This document shows positions 16,014-26,137 of a stretch of 64,000 bases of DNA, in pieces (the first letter of the stretch is position 1; each line of letters begins with the position of its first letter). The stretch is taken from assembly GCA_965223035.1 (NCBI GenBank), contig OZ244980.1:3534001-3598000 (forward strand), given 5' to 3'. The stretch is from CAMDPA01 sp965223035 (GTDB lineage: Bacteria > Pseudomonadota > Alphaproteobacteria > Rhizobiales > Hyphomicrobiaceae). The notes under the pieces are model-generated. The model worked only from the letters and a program-made list of their open reading frames with translations. It was not told the origin of the DNA and did no database searches. A program made the translations under genes and the position numbers.

Positions 16014-16841
16014 TCACCGTTGCGGGACCGCGGTGATCTCGGTGATGAAACGCACAACCTGCGCCATCGAGCCGAATTCGGCGTGGTTGCTGTGCCCGGC
16101 GCCGGGGAAGGTGACCAGGTGTTTGGGCTCGGCGGCACGGGCGGCGGCGAAAATGCTGCGCCCCATCGCCACCGGCACAACGTCATCGGCTTCCCCATGC
16201 ACCACGAGCAGCGGTACCTTGACCTTGTCGATGATGTTGATGGTCTCGTAACGGTGGCGCAGCAGCAGGCGCACGGGCAGCCACGGATACTGGCTGGCGC
16301 CGATGTCCGTGATCGAGGTGAAGGGTGAATCAAGGACGAGCGCGGCCACCGGCGTGTCGACCGCCAGTCGGGACGCGATGGCGGTTCCCAGCGATTCGCC
16401 AAACAACACGGTTTCGCCGGCGGTCACGCCCAGGGCCCGCAAATCCTGATAGGCAAGGCGCGCATCCGCCACGTTGGCGGCCTCCGACGGCGTTCCGCCA
16501 GAGCCGCTATACCCGCGGTAGCTCATCATGTAGACACCGATCCCCCGATCAAGAAAGAACCGGATGCGGTCGGCCCGCGCGGCGAGATTGGCACCGTTGC
16601 CGTGGAAATAGAGCAGCGTCGGCTTGCCCGGCTGAGCCTGGCCGTACCAGCTGATCAATACGACACCCGGCGCAACCGCGAGCTTGCGCTCCGTGACGTC
16701 GGGAAGGCCGACCAGGGCCGGCGCCACGCGCGTTCGATCCGGCACATAGACCAGGTAGCCCTGCAACGCATAAATCAATCCGCCGATCACCAGGTAGGCA
16801 CCGCCGGCCCACAGCGCGATGCGCGTCACGAACTGCATCAT
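16014..16841 (-). CDS. Membrane-anchored alpha/beta hydrolase (BEM46/ABHD13-like)
   Basis: A predicted serine hydrolase facing the periplasm or membrane. An N-terminal hydrophobic segment (about residues 5-26) is followed by an alpha/beta hydrolase fold. The oxyanion strand is YFHGNGAN, the nucleophile elbow GESLG, the acid VHGEADDVV and the catalytic His FPGAGHSN. The open frame reaches a TTG at 16853, but ATG 16841 is the more normal start (275 residues). The substrate is unknown. It is convergent with the monooxygenase gene and divergent from gcdH, so it is its own transcription unit. The upstream gap (16842-17141) holds a 7-bp hairpin (CTTGCAG/CTGCAAG, 17018-17039) and no gene. Confidence 0.84.
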   Translation of the reverse strand: MMQFVTRIALWAGGAYLVIGGLIYALQGYLVYVPDRTRVAPALVGLPDVTERKLAVAPGVVLISWYGQAQPGKPTLLYFHGNGANLAARADRIRFFLDRGIGVYMMSYRGYSGSGGTPSEAANVADARLAYQDLRALGVTAGETVLFGESLGTAIASRLAVDTPVAALVLDSPFTSITDIGASQYPWLPVRLLLRHRYETINIIDKVKVPLLVVHGEADDVVPVAMGRSIFAAARAAEPKHLVTFPGAGHSNHAEFGSMAQVVRFITEITAVPQR

Positions 16842-17141
16842 TGACCCGTCCAAATTGAACCCTTTTTGTTGCGCACCACACCCAGCTCCGGCGGGCCCAA
16901 CGCCCTGCCTACGGATGCCCGGTGGCGAACGGCCGGGCGCCGGTCATGCTACGGCGCTAACAGAGTCGACGCGCCCGCAGCACTCGGCTAGTTTACGCAC
17001 GATGACGTTTATCCGATCTTGCAGTTAATGAGCTGCAAGGGCCGGCGCAACGGCTAGCGTTGTTGCAGCACCATCGCGCCAGACCACGCTAACCGTCTTC
17101 AGTGAACCGCTCTTGACGCGCGAACGACACCAAGGATCGCC

Positions 17142-18356
17142 ATGCAGGACATCCCCAGCCGCCCCGCCAAGCAGGACAAGACCTCGTTCCAATGGGACGA
17201 CCCATTTTTGTTCGAGCAACAGCTCACGGAAGAAGAACGGCTGATCCGCGACACCGCACGCAATTATGCGCAAGACAAACTCGCGCCCCGGGTGACCGAG
17301 GCCTTCTTAAATGAGCGCATGGACGCAGAAATCTTTCGCGAAATGGGGGAACTCGGTCTGATCGGCGTGACGGTCCCGGCTGCGTTCGGCGGCTCGGAGG
17401 CCAACTATGTGTCCTATGGCGTCGTCGCGCGGGAGATTGAACGCGTTGATTCCGGCTACCGATCGATGCTGTCGGTGCAAGCCTCACTGGTGATGTACCC
17501 GATCAACGCCTACGGCAGCGAGGCCCAACGCAAAAAATACTTGCCTAAACTGGTCACTGGCGAATGGATCGGCTGCTTCGGATTGACCGAGCCCGATGCC
17601 GGCTCCGATCCCGGCGGCATGAAATCCCGCGCGGAGAAGGTGTCGGATGGCTATCGGCTGACCGGTACCAAAATGTGGATTTCGAACTCGCCGCTGGCCG
17701 ATGTTTTCGTCGTGTGGGCCAAGTCGGATGCCCACGATGGCGCGATTCGCGGCTTTATCCTGGAAAAGGGCATGGCCGGGCTGTCAGCCCCCAAGATCGA
17801 GGGCAAGCTGAGCCTGCGCACCTCGACCACGGGCGAGATTGTCATGGACGGCGTGGTCGTGGGAGAAGATGCGCTGTTGCCCAACGTGTCCGGCCTGAAG
17901 GGTCCGTTCGGCTGCCTTAATCGGGCGCGCTACGGCATTTGCTGGGGCACGATGGGCGCGGCTGAGGACTGCTGGCATCGGGCCCGCGCCTACACCTTGG
18001 AGCGCCGGCAATTCAACCGACCGCTGGCTGCGACCCAGCTGATCCAGAAAAAGCTCGCAGATATGCAGACCGAAATCGCCCTGGGCCTGCAGGCCGCGCT
18101 GCGCATCGGTCGGCTGTTCGACGAGGGCCAGCTCGCGCCCGAGGCGATCAGCCTGGTTAAACGAAACAACTGTGGCAAGGCGCTTGATATCGCGCGACAG
18201 GCCCGGGATATGCACGGCGGCAACGGCATCATGGCTGAGTATCACGTGATGCGCCACCTGATGAACCTGGAGACCGTCAACACCTATGAGGGTGCCCATG
18301 ACGTGCACGCCCTGATTCTCGGTCGCGCCCAAACCGACATCCAGGCCTTCTTTTAG
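17142..18356 (+). CDS. gcdH: Glutaryl-CoA dehydrogenase
   Basis: An FAD enzyme that oxidises and decarboxylates glutaryl-CoA to crotonyl-CoA in lysine, tryptophan and aromatic-acid breakdown. Acyl-CoA dehydrogenase domains are complete: the flavin-binding GCFGLTEPDAGSDP and WISNSP, then the C-terminal catalytic Glu in NTYEGAHDVHAL (about residue 383). Arg in SGYRSMLSVQ is the glutarate-binding residue characteristic of GcdH. AAGGA lies 7 nt before ATG 17142; 404 residues is normal. Electrons would pass to ETF and then to the ETF-QO at 52 kb. A cut-down reverse family B repeat follows the stop. Confidence 0.94.
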   Translation: MQDIPSRPAKQDKTSFQWDDPFLFEQQLTEEERLIRDTARNYAQDKLAPRVTEAFLNERMDAEIFREMGELGLIGVTVPAAFGGSEANYVSYGVVAREIERVDSGYRSMLSVQASLVMYPINAYGSEAQRKKYLPKLVTGEWIGCFGLTEPDAGSDPGGMKSRAEKVSDGYRLTGTKMWISNSPLADVFVVWAKSDAHDGAIRGFILEKGMAGLSAPKIEGKLSLRTSTTGEIVMDGVVVGEDALLPNVSGLKGPFGCLNRARYGICWGTMGAAEDCWHRARAYTLERRQFNRPLAATQLIQKKLADMQTEIALGLQAALRIGRLFDEGQLAPEAISLVKRNNCGKALDIARQARDMHGGNGIMAEYHVMRHLMNLETVNTYEGAHDVHALILGRAQTDIQAFF

Positions 18357-18425
18357 ATCATGTCCGCCTGAGGTGCAGATGGAGGTGGAGGCGGAGGCGC
18401 CTCGCCGGCCCGCTACCCACGCGCC
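18355..18425 (-). repeat. Family B repeat, truncated copy in reverse orientation
   Basis: It begins GATCATGTCCGCCTGAGG, the reverse complement of the B right terminus, and runs into GCCTCGCCGGCCCGCTACCC before similarity fades. Confidence 0.6.
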
Positions 18426-18483
18426 GCAGGCACTTCAAAGCAGCCCACCCGCCGCCAATCGCGGCTGGCGCTGACAGGGCCGA

Positions 18484-19884
18484 TCACGGAGACAGCGCAA
18501 TCGATGCCGGCGCAGCATCGCCGTCGTCGAGCTGATCGGCGCGTCCATCCCGACCGTAGATATCCGGGCGGAACACGGCGCGGCCGCTGGCGTCAGCCCA
18601 CGCCGTGATGTAGGTGAAATAGACCGGGATTGGACGCGTCAGGGTCAGATCCAGCGCCTGACCCGCCTCAACGACTTGGCGCGCGCGACCGGGCTGCTCC
18701 CAGCCGACCTCGTAGCGGGCAATCCACTCGACCAGATCCATCACGCCCTGCACGCGCACGCAACCGGCGCTGAATGGCCGCACGCGCCGATTGAACAGTT
18801 TCTTCATCGGCGTGTCGTGCATGTAGACGATTTCTTTGTTGGGCATGTCGATCCGCACGAGCCCCAGGGCGTTGTGCGGCCCCGGGTCCTGCTTGAAGCG
18901 GATTTTCTTAGGATCGGCGCTGGTCCAATCGACGTGCCGCGTATCGATCTCCTTGCCCTTGGTGTCGTACGCCCGAATATGTTGTTTTTCAAGATAATCG
19001 GGCTCTTTGCGTAACAGCGGGATCAGGTCGAGCCCCGCCACACTTTCCGGCACCCGCCAGTACGGGAAGAAATTCAACCCCTTGATGGTCGCCTTGATCT
19101 CCGGTGTCTGACGATCGGGTTTGCCCACGATCACCCGGTGACGCAACTCCACCTCATACTTTTCAACCGCCTCGAGTTGGAAGGCCGCGGCGTTGACCAG
19201 CACATAGCGATCCTCGATCCGCTCCATCAGCCGATAAATGCGCCGATAGTTGAGCTTCAGCTGATTGAGCCTGTCGTGCGCCGGTGCGGCGAGCTGCGCC
19301 AAGGTCGCGCGGTCTACCCGCCCCGTCACCCGCAACCCGAACTGCTGCTGGAAGCGGGCGACAGCTTGCTCCAAGTACTCATCGAACGCCGTACTGCGAT
19401 AATAGCTCGCAGGCGCACGCAAATCGCCGCTCATGCCCAACCGCCGCTTGATGGCCAAGATGCGTCGGTCATCATCGTCCAAGCGCAGCATCCGGCCACC
19501 GTGAATGGTCGGCCATCCGCCACGATCGACGATATGCTGATAGTGCTCGATCGCGCGTTCCATACGACCCAGCATCTCGTCGCTGCGCCACGGAACGTAA
19601 TCGGACCGCAAATCGTCCAACGGCGGTCGCTGGCGGGTCCTGGGCGGGCGATGCGCTCTATCCACACTTGGAGCAAAACCCAGCCCTTCCAACCAACTGG
19701 ATTGGGCGAGCGCCTGCTCGGCCGCGACGCTTAGTCCCGCACCTGCAGATATCGTCAACACGGCCCGCCGCGACAAACTCGTCGACCGGCCCGAGCCTGA
19801 CGGCACCGCTTCGGCGCCATCGGTGGCATTCGACCGGGCAGGTTCGACCGGCAGGAGCGGCTTTTTTGGCATAACCTTCGGCAT
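18484..19884 (-). CDS. L,D-transpeptidase (YcbB/LdtD-like) with Tat-like signal
   Basis: A periplasmic enzyme that forms 3-3 crosslinks or attaches proteins to peptidoglycan. The N-terminus has a twin-arginine-like signal (SRRAVLTISAGAG, about residues 38-50). A scaffold region (about 75-150) is followed by a peptidoglycan-binding domain (about 150-205, QFGLRVTGRVDRATL). The YkuD catalytic domain (about 225-400) has HDTPMKKLFNRR and the catalytic Cys/His motif FSAGCVRV. At 466 residues it is a normal length for YcbB-like proteins. It is divergent from the binding-protein gene at 20151, and the 266-bp gap between them shows no other gene. Confidence 0.9.
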   Translation of the reverse strand: MPKVMPKKPLLPVEPARSNATDGAEAVPSGSGRSTSLSRRAVLTISAGAGLSVAAEQALAQSSWLEGLGFAPSVDRAHRPPRTRQRPPLDDLRSDYVPWRSDEMLGRMERAIEHYQHIVDRGGWPTIHGGRMLRLDDDDRRILAIKRRLGMSGDLRAPASYYRSTAFDEYLEQAVARFQQQFGLRVTGRVDRATLAQLAAPAHDRLNQLKLNYRRIYRLMERIEDRYVLVNAAAFQLEAVEKYEVELRHRVIVGKPDRQTPEIKATIKGLNFFPYWRVPESVAGLDLIPLLRKEPDYLEKQHIRAYDTKGKEIDTRHVDWTSADPKKIRFKQDPGPHNALGLVRIDMPNKEIVYMHDTPMKKLFNRRVRPFSAGCVRVQGVMDLVEWIARYEVGWEQPGRARQVVEAGQALDLTLTRPIPVYFTYITAWADASGRAVFRPDIYGRDGRADQLDDGDAAPASIALSP

Positions 19885-20150
19885 CGCAATCCAGTTGCGC
19901 TAAAATTTTCTCGGCGCCAGGCGCTCAGAACACGACTCGCCTCGCTTTGTAACAACGGGCCACTGATTTGGCGAAACAAAGACCTGTTACCGCCGGGTGT
20001 CGAAAATCATTGACATGGCGTCGCGATGCGATCGGTGTCGGGTGCACAATCGGCACCGCTGTGGGTGGGCAATAAGGATCACGGCAAGGGCAACGGGTCG
20101 ACAACAATGGCGGCTTAACCTTATCGTGGCGCCTTTAGCGGGAGAGCGCG

Positions 20151-21191
20151 ATGGGCGGATTACGAGCTGTGCTGTTGGGATTTGCCTGGCTCGGCTTGTC
20201 GGGGAGCGTGACGCGGGCAGACGTGCCGCCCCTGATCACCGTCGGCACGCAGCATACCATTTCCGACGTCGGCCTTTTTGTCGCAGACAAGCGTGGCTAT
20301 TTTCGCGCGGAAGGATTGGACGTGCGGCTGGTGCCGTATAGTTCGCAAGCCCGCATGATCGCGCCGCTGGCCACGGGCCAGTTGGCCGCTGGCAGCGTTG
20401 AGGTCACGCCGCGCTTGCTGGCGGCGATCACCGCGCCGGGCCACGATATCCGGATTGTTGCCGACAAAGGATCGACGCAAGCCGGCGTTAGCTTTGAAAG
20501 CTTGATCGTCCGCTCGGATCTGGTCGCGAACGGTACTGTCAAAGCCGTGAAAGACCTCAAGGGTCTCCGGATCGCCGCCACAGCGCGACAGTTGGTGAAC
20601 AGCGTGACGTTGCTCAAAGCGCTGGCACGCGGTGGACTGAAGATGGCCGACATCGCCTACGTATCGTTGCCGGCATCAAGACATGCTATCGCACTGGCCA
20701 ACAGATCGGTCGATGCCGCGCTGACGCCGGAACCGTGGGCCAGCAAGGCCGAGCGTCAGCGTGCCGGGGTGCGAATGATCGGCGACGCGCAAATCAATCC
20801 TAATCGTCAGACGGGGGTCCTGCTCTACTCCGGCGCCTTTGCCGCTGCCAATCCGAAAGCCGCGGTCAGCTTCATGAAGGCGTACCTGCGCGGGGTGCGC
20901 AACTACAACGATGCGCTGAAAGACCTGCAACTTAAGGGACAAGCTGCGCCGGGCATCATCGCCATTTTACAAGAATACACTGATGACGCGACACCGGACG
21001 TGTTGCGCGCCATGGTCGCCCCGGCCCTCCATCCGGACGGGCGGCTGGCGTTGGCCGGCCTAGCAGCTGACGTCGCACACTACATGAAAACCGGAGCGCT
21101 CAAGGGCGCGATCAAAATTGGTGCGTTGGTCGATCCGACCTTCGCTGAGCGGGCCACCAAATCGCTGGGGAGCTACCGTCGACCCAAGTGA
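20151..21191 (+). CDS. ABC-type substrate-binding protein, NMT1/SsuA-like, orphan
   Basis: A periplasmic solute-binding protein of the nitrate/sulfonate/taurine/thiamine-precursor group. The N-terminal signal peptide (about 1-24) ends near VTRA before DVPPLITVG. The mature domain carries GLFVADKRGYFRAEGLDV and the NMT1-type LAAGSVEVTPRLLAAI and KDLKGLRIA segments. GGGAGAG lies just before ATG 20151; 346 residues is normal. No permease or ATPase of the matching type is adjacent; the next ABC genes are of the polar amino-acid family and are separated by about 320 bp. The ligand cannot be assigned. Confidence 0.84.
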   Translation: MGGLRAVLLGFAWLGLSGSVTRADVPPLITVGTQHTISDVGLFVADKRGYFRAEGLDVRLVPYSSQARMIAPLATGQLAAGSVEVTPRLLAAITAPGHDIRIVADKGSTQAGVSFESLIVRSDLVANGTVKAVKDLKGLRIAATARQLVNSVTLLKALARGGLKMADIAYVSLPASRHAIALANRSVDAALTPEPWASKAERQRAGVRMIGDAQINPNRQTGVLLYSGAFAAANPKAAVSFMKAYLRGVRNYNDALKDLQLKGQAAPGIIAILQEYTDDATPDVLRAMVAPALHPDGRLALAGLAADVAHYMKTGALKGAIKIGALVDPTFAERATKSLGSYRRPK

Positions 21192-21513
21192 TGGCGCCTC
21201 AAGTGAGGGCGCCTGAGGCCGACCGGCCGCATACACAGTTTTTGAAGGTGCCACAACTTGAGCTGGAAGCGCGCGTGGTCGGGGTCGTCCACGCCGCCAG
21301 CTCTCCCGTTGCGCGATTGGCCGGCCTCGGGCATAGTTTCGTGCAACGCGGAAAGGGAGGTGATCTCACGGATTGCTGGCCTGGTTGGCAGGGCATTTCG
21401 GCGAAGCCACATCCGATCCGAACACCTCGGCTGTGGTCAGACTGCAGGCCGTTGAGGAGCTAGCCGTCAGGGCACTGTTGGTCAGACACCGGGGCTGCCT
21501 AGGAGACGTCGTC
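21192..21513. other. Intergenic gap without a supportable gene
   Basis: About 320 bp between the orphan binding protein and aapP. Short overlapping frames on both strands lack protein-like composition. It ends with AGGAG (21501-21505), the ribosome-binding site of aapP. A promoter for the transporter operon is expected here, but I see no clear box pair. Confidence 0.5.
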
Positions 21514-22305
<792 letters not shown>

Positions 22306-22461
22306 GGGCTTGCGACGCCCGCTGTTCGCGCGAAGCTCTCCCCGGTTTTGGCGCCAAATGCGCAGGCGCTGAACAGCGCGAACCGGTCGGTTCGGGAAGG
22401 CGGCCTTAACGGACCATCAAACTTGCCAGTCAGGACAACCACTAAGGAGGACCAAACCGCG

Positions 22462-23484
22462 ATGAAACCTCTGCATACAGCAGCAATCGCCATAATGGCG
22501 GCCGGCATCACGGCCGCGACGACGGCATGGGCCGGGCCCTCGCTGGACGCCATCAAGCAGCGCGGCCAACTGATCTGCGGCGTCAACACCGGGCTCGGCG
22601 GCTTCGCGATCGCTGATTCCAAAAGCGTATGGAAGGGGCTCGACGTCGACATCTGCAAGGCGATCGCCGCCGCACTGCTCGGCGATGCCAACAAGGTCAA
22701 GTACGTCCCACTCAATACCCAACAACGCTTTACGGCTTTGCAGTCCGGAGAAATCGATGTTCTGTCGCGCAACACGACCTGGACCCTGACCCGCGACTCC
22801 AAGCTCGGCCTCAACTTCGCAGGCGTAACCTATTACGACGGCCAAGGCTTCATGGTGCCCAAGAACCTGGGCGTGAAGTCAGCGAAGGAGCTGGACGGCG
22901 CGACGGTGTGCGTGCAGCCCGGCACGACGACCGAGCTGAATTTGGCGGACTATTTTCGCGCCAACGGGATGAGCTTTAAGCCGGTGGTGATCGAGAACCT
23001 GCAAGAGGTCAACGCTGCGTTCTTCTCCGGCCGGTGCGATGTCTACACCACCGATGCCTCGCAATTGGCCTCGATCAGGAAGAACGATACCAAAGGCCGG
23101 CCGGAGGACTATGTGATCCTGCCGGAAATCGTTTCCAAAGAACCGTTGGGGCCGGCCGTGCGCCAGGGCGATGACCAATGGTTCGACATCGTCAAATGGG
23201 TGGTCAACGCGCTGATCGATGCCGAGGAGTACGGCGTCACCCAGGCCAATGTCGAACAACTGGCAAAGACCACCAAAAATCCTGTCGTGGCCCGCATGTT
23301 AGGGAAGACATCGGGCATGGGCGAAGCGTTGGGCTTGCCCAATGACTGGGTGGTCAAGGCCGTCAAAGCGGTCGGCAACTACGGCGAAATCTGGGATCGG
23401 AACATTAAGCCGCTCGGCATCCCGCGCGGGATCAACAAGCTGTGGAGCCAAGGCGGCATCATGTACGCGCCTCCGATTCGTTGA
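22462..23484 (+). CDS. aapJ: General amino-acid ABC transporter, periplasmic binding protein
   Basis: The periplasmic receptor for amino acids. A signal peptide spans about 1-24 (ITAATTAWA before GPSLDAIK). The SBP_bac_3 domain then shows GQLICGVNTGLGGFA, RFTALQSGEIDVLSRNTTWT and VTYYDGQGFMV. The start is fixed by AAGGAGG at 22444-22450 before ATG 22462; 340 residues matches AapJ. The C-terminus, ending IMYAPPIR, is typical of AapJ. A 177-bp gap separates it from aapQ, leaving room for a hairpin that would give excess binding protein, though I see none clearly. Confidence 0.92.
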   Translation: MKPLHTAAIAIMAAGITAATTAWAGPSLDAIKQRGQLICGVNTGLGGFAIADSKSVWKGLDVDICKAIAAALLGDANKVKYVPLNTQQRFTALQSGEIDVLSRNTTWTLTRDSKLGLNFAGVTYYDGQGFMVPKNLGVKSAKELDGATVCVQPGTTTELNLADYFRANGMSFKPVVIENLQEVNAAFFSGRCDVYTTDASQLASIRKNDTKGRPEDYVILPEIVSKEPLGPAVRQGDDQWFDIVKWVVNALIDAEEYGVTQANVEQLAKTTKNPVVARMLGKTSGMGEALGLPNDWVVKAVKAVGNYGEIWDRNIKPLGIPRGINKLWSQGGIMYAPPIR

Positions 23485-23661
23485 TGGGAAGCTCAGGCGG
23501 GCTGGCCCCGCGAAGTGGCCCTTGATCCGGCCTACGATACAGCTTGTGTCGGGGTCCGGTCCGCTTTAGTCGTTGAGGCTGATTGTCCGGACAGTATGGC
23601 TCAATCAGCCGGCCCCTGCCGTTGCTGTCCGCAGTGAAGCGCCGCCGGCATCTGAACGCTC

Positions 23662-24849
23662 ATGCCGCCAGCCCCAGACACAACTCGGCCAGGGCAACGC
23701 TGGAGCTTTTACGACCAGAAGGTCCAAGCGATCCTGTGGCAGGTGATCGTCGTGGCCGCGGTGTTGGCGTTCGCGGCATGGCTGGTCAACAATACGGTGA
23801 CCAACCTCGAGCGCCGCGGCATCGAGACCGGATATCGTTTTCTATGGTTGGAGGCTGGGTTCGAAATCGGCGAGTCGCTGATCCCTTACTCGCCGGCTTC
23901 GAGCTACGCTTACGCGCTGTTGGTGGGCTTGCTCAACACGATCCAGGTCGCCATCATCGGCTGCGTTCTCGCCACCGTGCTCGGCATAATCCTTGGCATC
24001 GGCTCATTGTCCAACAATTGGCTGATCGCCAAGCTGACCGCCGGCTACATCCATTTTTTGCGCAACATCCCCGTGCTGCTGCAGATCATCCTGTGGCACG
24101 CGATTTTGATCAGCGATCGATTTCTACCCCATCCACGGCAAGCCGAACCGGTATTGGGCGGCTATGCCACCCAACGCGGCGTCTATATTCCGATGCCAGA
24201 AGCCGCGCCCGGCTGGACGGCGGCGTTGATTGCGGTGGTGGTGGCCGGCCTCGCTGCCTGGTGGCTGGTACGATGGGGTCGCGCCGAACGCGAGCGCACC
24301 GGTGAGCAACCTGCCGCGGTTCGGTTGGGATTGATCGTGCTCGGGCTTCTACCGGTGGTGGCATGGGCCGCGTTTGGCGCGCCGACGGCGATGAGCTGGC
24401 CTCGGTTGACCGGGTTCAACATCTCCGGCGGAGCGTGGATCACGCCTGAATTCGCGGCGATTCTGCTCGGTCTCACGATCTACACCTCCGCCTTCATCGC
24501 AGAGATCGTCCGCTCCGGGATCCTGGCGGTGCCGAACGGGCAGATCGAAGCCGCCCGCGCGCTGGGACTGAAAGAGGGCGTGATCTTGCGGCGCGTGGTG
24601 CTACCACAAGCGATGCGGGTTATCATCCCGCCGCTCACCAGCCAGTACCTCAATCTCACCAAGAACAGCTCGCTGTCGGTCGCCATCGGCTATCCGGATC
24701 TGGTCAATGTCGCCAACACCACCATAAACCAAACCGGCCAGGCGATCGAAGGCATCTCGATCATCATGTTGATCTATCTGAGCATCAGCCTGGCGACGTC
24801 GTTGTTCATGAACTGGTTCAACCGCCATATCGCGTTGGTCGAACGCTAG
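23662..24849 (+). CDS. aapQ: General amino-acid ABC transporter, permease
   Basis: An inner-membrane permease of the His/Glu/Gln family. A long N-terminal part with a first helix (about 25-45), a large periplasmic loop and paired helices around 90-140 precede the core. The EAA loop EAARALGLKEGVILRRVVLP lies at about 300-319, where it contacts AapP. At 395 residues with the enlarged loop region it matches AapQ rather than the short HisQ type. The ribosome-binding site is weak. It is followed 9 bp later by aapM. Confidence 0.91.
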   Translation: MPPAPDTTRPGQRWSFYDQKVQAILWQVIVVAAVLAFAAWLVNNTVTNLERRGIETGYRFLWLEAGFEIGESLIPYSPASSYAYALLVGLLNTIQVAIIGCVLATVLGIILGIGSLSNNWLIAKLTAGYIHFLRNIPVLLQIILWHAILISDRFLPHPRQAEPVLGGYATQRGVYIPMPEAAPGWTAALIAVVVAGLAAWWLVRWGRAERERTGEQPAAVRLGLIVLGLLPVVAWAAFGAPTAMSWPRLTGFNISGGAWITPEFAAILLGLTIYTSAFIAEIVRSGILAVPNGQIEAARALGLKEGVILRRVVLPQAMRVIIPPLTSQYLNLTKNSSLSVAIGYPDLVNVANTTINQTGQAIEGISIIMLIYLSISLATSLFMNWFNRHIALVER

Positions 24850-24858
24850 GGAGCCGGC

Positions 24859-25959
24859 ATGACAACACCCTCCCTGCCGTCCTCCAAGCTCGACCCTCGC
24901 GCCACCGGCCCGCAAGGCGTCGGCGCAGCACTGGCTTGGCTTCGCGCCAACCTGTTCAACAGCACCCTCAATTCCACATTGACCGTGTTGGTGGTGCTGG
25001 CGCTGCTATGGCTGGTGCCGCAGCTGGTCGCTTGGGGGCTGATCGATGCGGTGTTCGCGCCGGATGCCGCGGCCTGTCGGACGGCCAAAGGAGCGTGTTG
25101 GGGCTTTGTCGCCGAGAAATACCGCTTAATCCTGTTCGGCACCTACCCCTACGACCAGCAGTGGCGAGCGCTACTGATGGTGATTGTGCTGCTGTCGTTG
25201 ATCGGTGCCACGCTCAACACGCGCTGGTGGAGCCGCTGGTTGCTCGCGGCGTGGGTGATCGGCATCCCGCTCATGTGGCTGTTAATGCGGGGCGGGTGGT
25301 TTGGTCTGCCGTTGGTCGCATTGGAGCGATGGGGTGGGCTGCCGCTCACGCTGATTCTGGCGGTCAACGGTATCGTATTGTCGTTTCCGTTGGCGGTCTT
25401 GTTGGCCCTCGGCCGGCGCTCCGACCTGCCGGCGATCAAAGCCCTGTCGATCGCCTTCATTGAGCTGGTGCGTGGGGTCCCGCTCATCACCGTGCTGTTC
25501 ATGGCGCGGCTGATGATCCCGCTGTTTCTCCCCGAGGGCGTCACACTCGATAATCTGTTGCGCGCCCAGGTCGGTTTCATTCTGTTTGCCGCGGCCTACG
25601 TCGCCGAGGTGATCCGGGGCGGACTGCAAGCGATCCCCCGCGGGCAATATGAAGCCGCCGACGCGCTAGGTCTCGGGTACTGGCGCAAGACCGGATTGAT
25701 CATCCTGCCGCAGGCCCTCAAATTGGTGATACCGCCGTTGGTCAATACCTTTATCGGGCTGCTGAAAGACACCAGCTTGGTGGTGATCATCTCTATGTTC
25801 GACCTGCTGGGGGCGGTGCGGCTGGCGTCCAGCGACGTTGCGTGGCGCCCGTACTATGCCGAAGGGCTGGTGTTTGTCGGGCTGATCTACTTTGCCCTGT
25901 GCTATGCCATGGCCGTCTATGGTCGCTACCTGGAGCAACGTCTGGACACTCGGCGATGA
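24859..25959 (+). CDS. aapM: General amino-acid ABC transporter, permease
   Basis: The second permease of the transporter. Hydrophobic segments begin at about 35-60, then 95-140, and the binding-protein-dependent permease core occupies about 165-360. The EAA loop is EAADALGLGYWRKTGLIILP at about 262-281, followed by VNTFIGLLKDTSLV. GGGAG precedes ATG 24859 by about 9 nt; the gap to aapQ is only 9 bp, so the two are co-translated. At 366 residues it is normal for AapM. Confidence 0.91.
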   Translation: MTTPSLPSSKLDPRATGPQGVGAALAWLRANLFNSTLNSTLTVLVVLALLWLVPQLVAWGLIDAVFAPDAAACRTAKGACWGFVAEKYRLILFGTYPYDQQWRALLMVIVLLSLIGATLNTRWWSRWLLAAWVIGIPLMWLLMRGGWFGLPLVALERWGGLPLTLILAVNGIVLSFPLAVLLALGRRSDLPAIKALSIAFIELVRGVPLITVLFMARLMIPLFLPEGVTLDNLLRAQVGFILFAAAYVAEVIRGGLQAIPRGQYEAADALGLGYWRKTGLIILPQALKLVIPPLVNTFIGLLKDTSLVVIISMFDLLGAVRLASSDVAWRPYYAEGLVFVGLIYFALCYAMAVYGRYLEQRLDTRR

Positions 25960-26137
25960 CGGTGCCGCGGCGCTGTCGGCGGGTCTTGCGCCGGCCACCT
26001 ACCCGGCCGCGTAACCCTCACCTCCAGCTCGCGGCGGGTGATCCACAGGCCGTGCGCGCGCCTGCCACCTCAATCCTGAAGTCGGCGCGGCGCGGCTTGG
26101 GCAGCACGGCGCCGACGGGTTATAGCAGATGATATAT

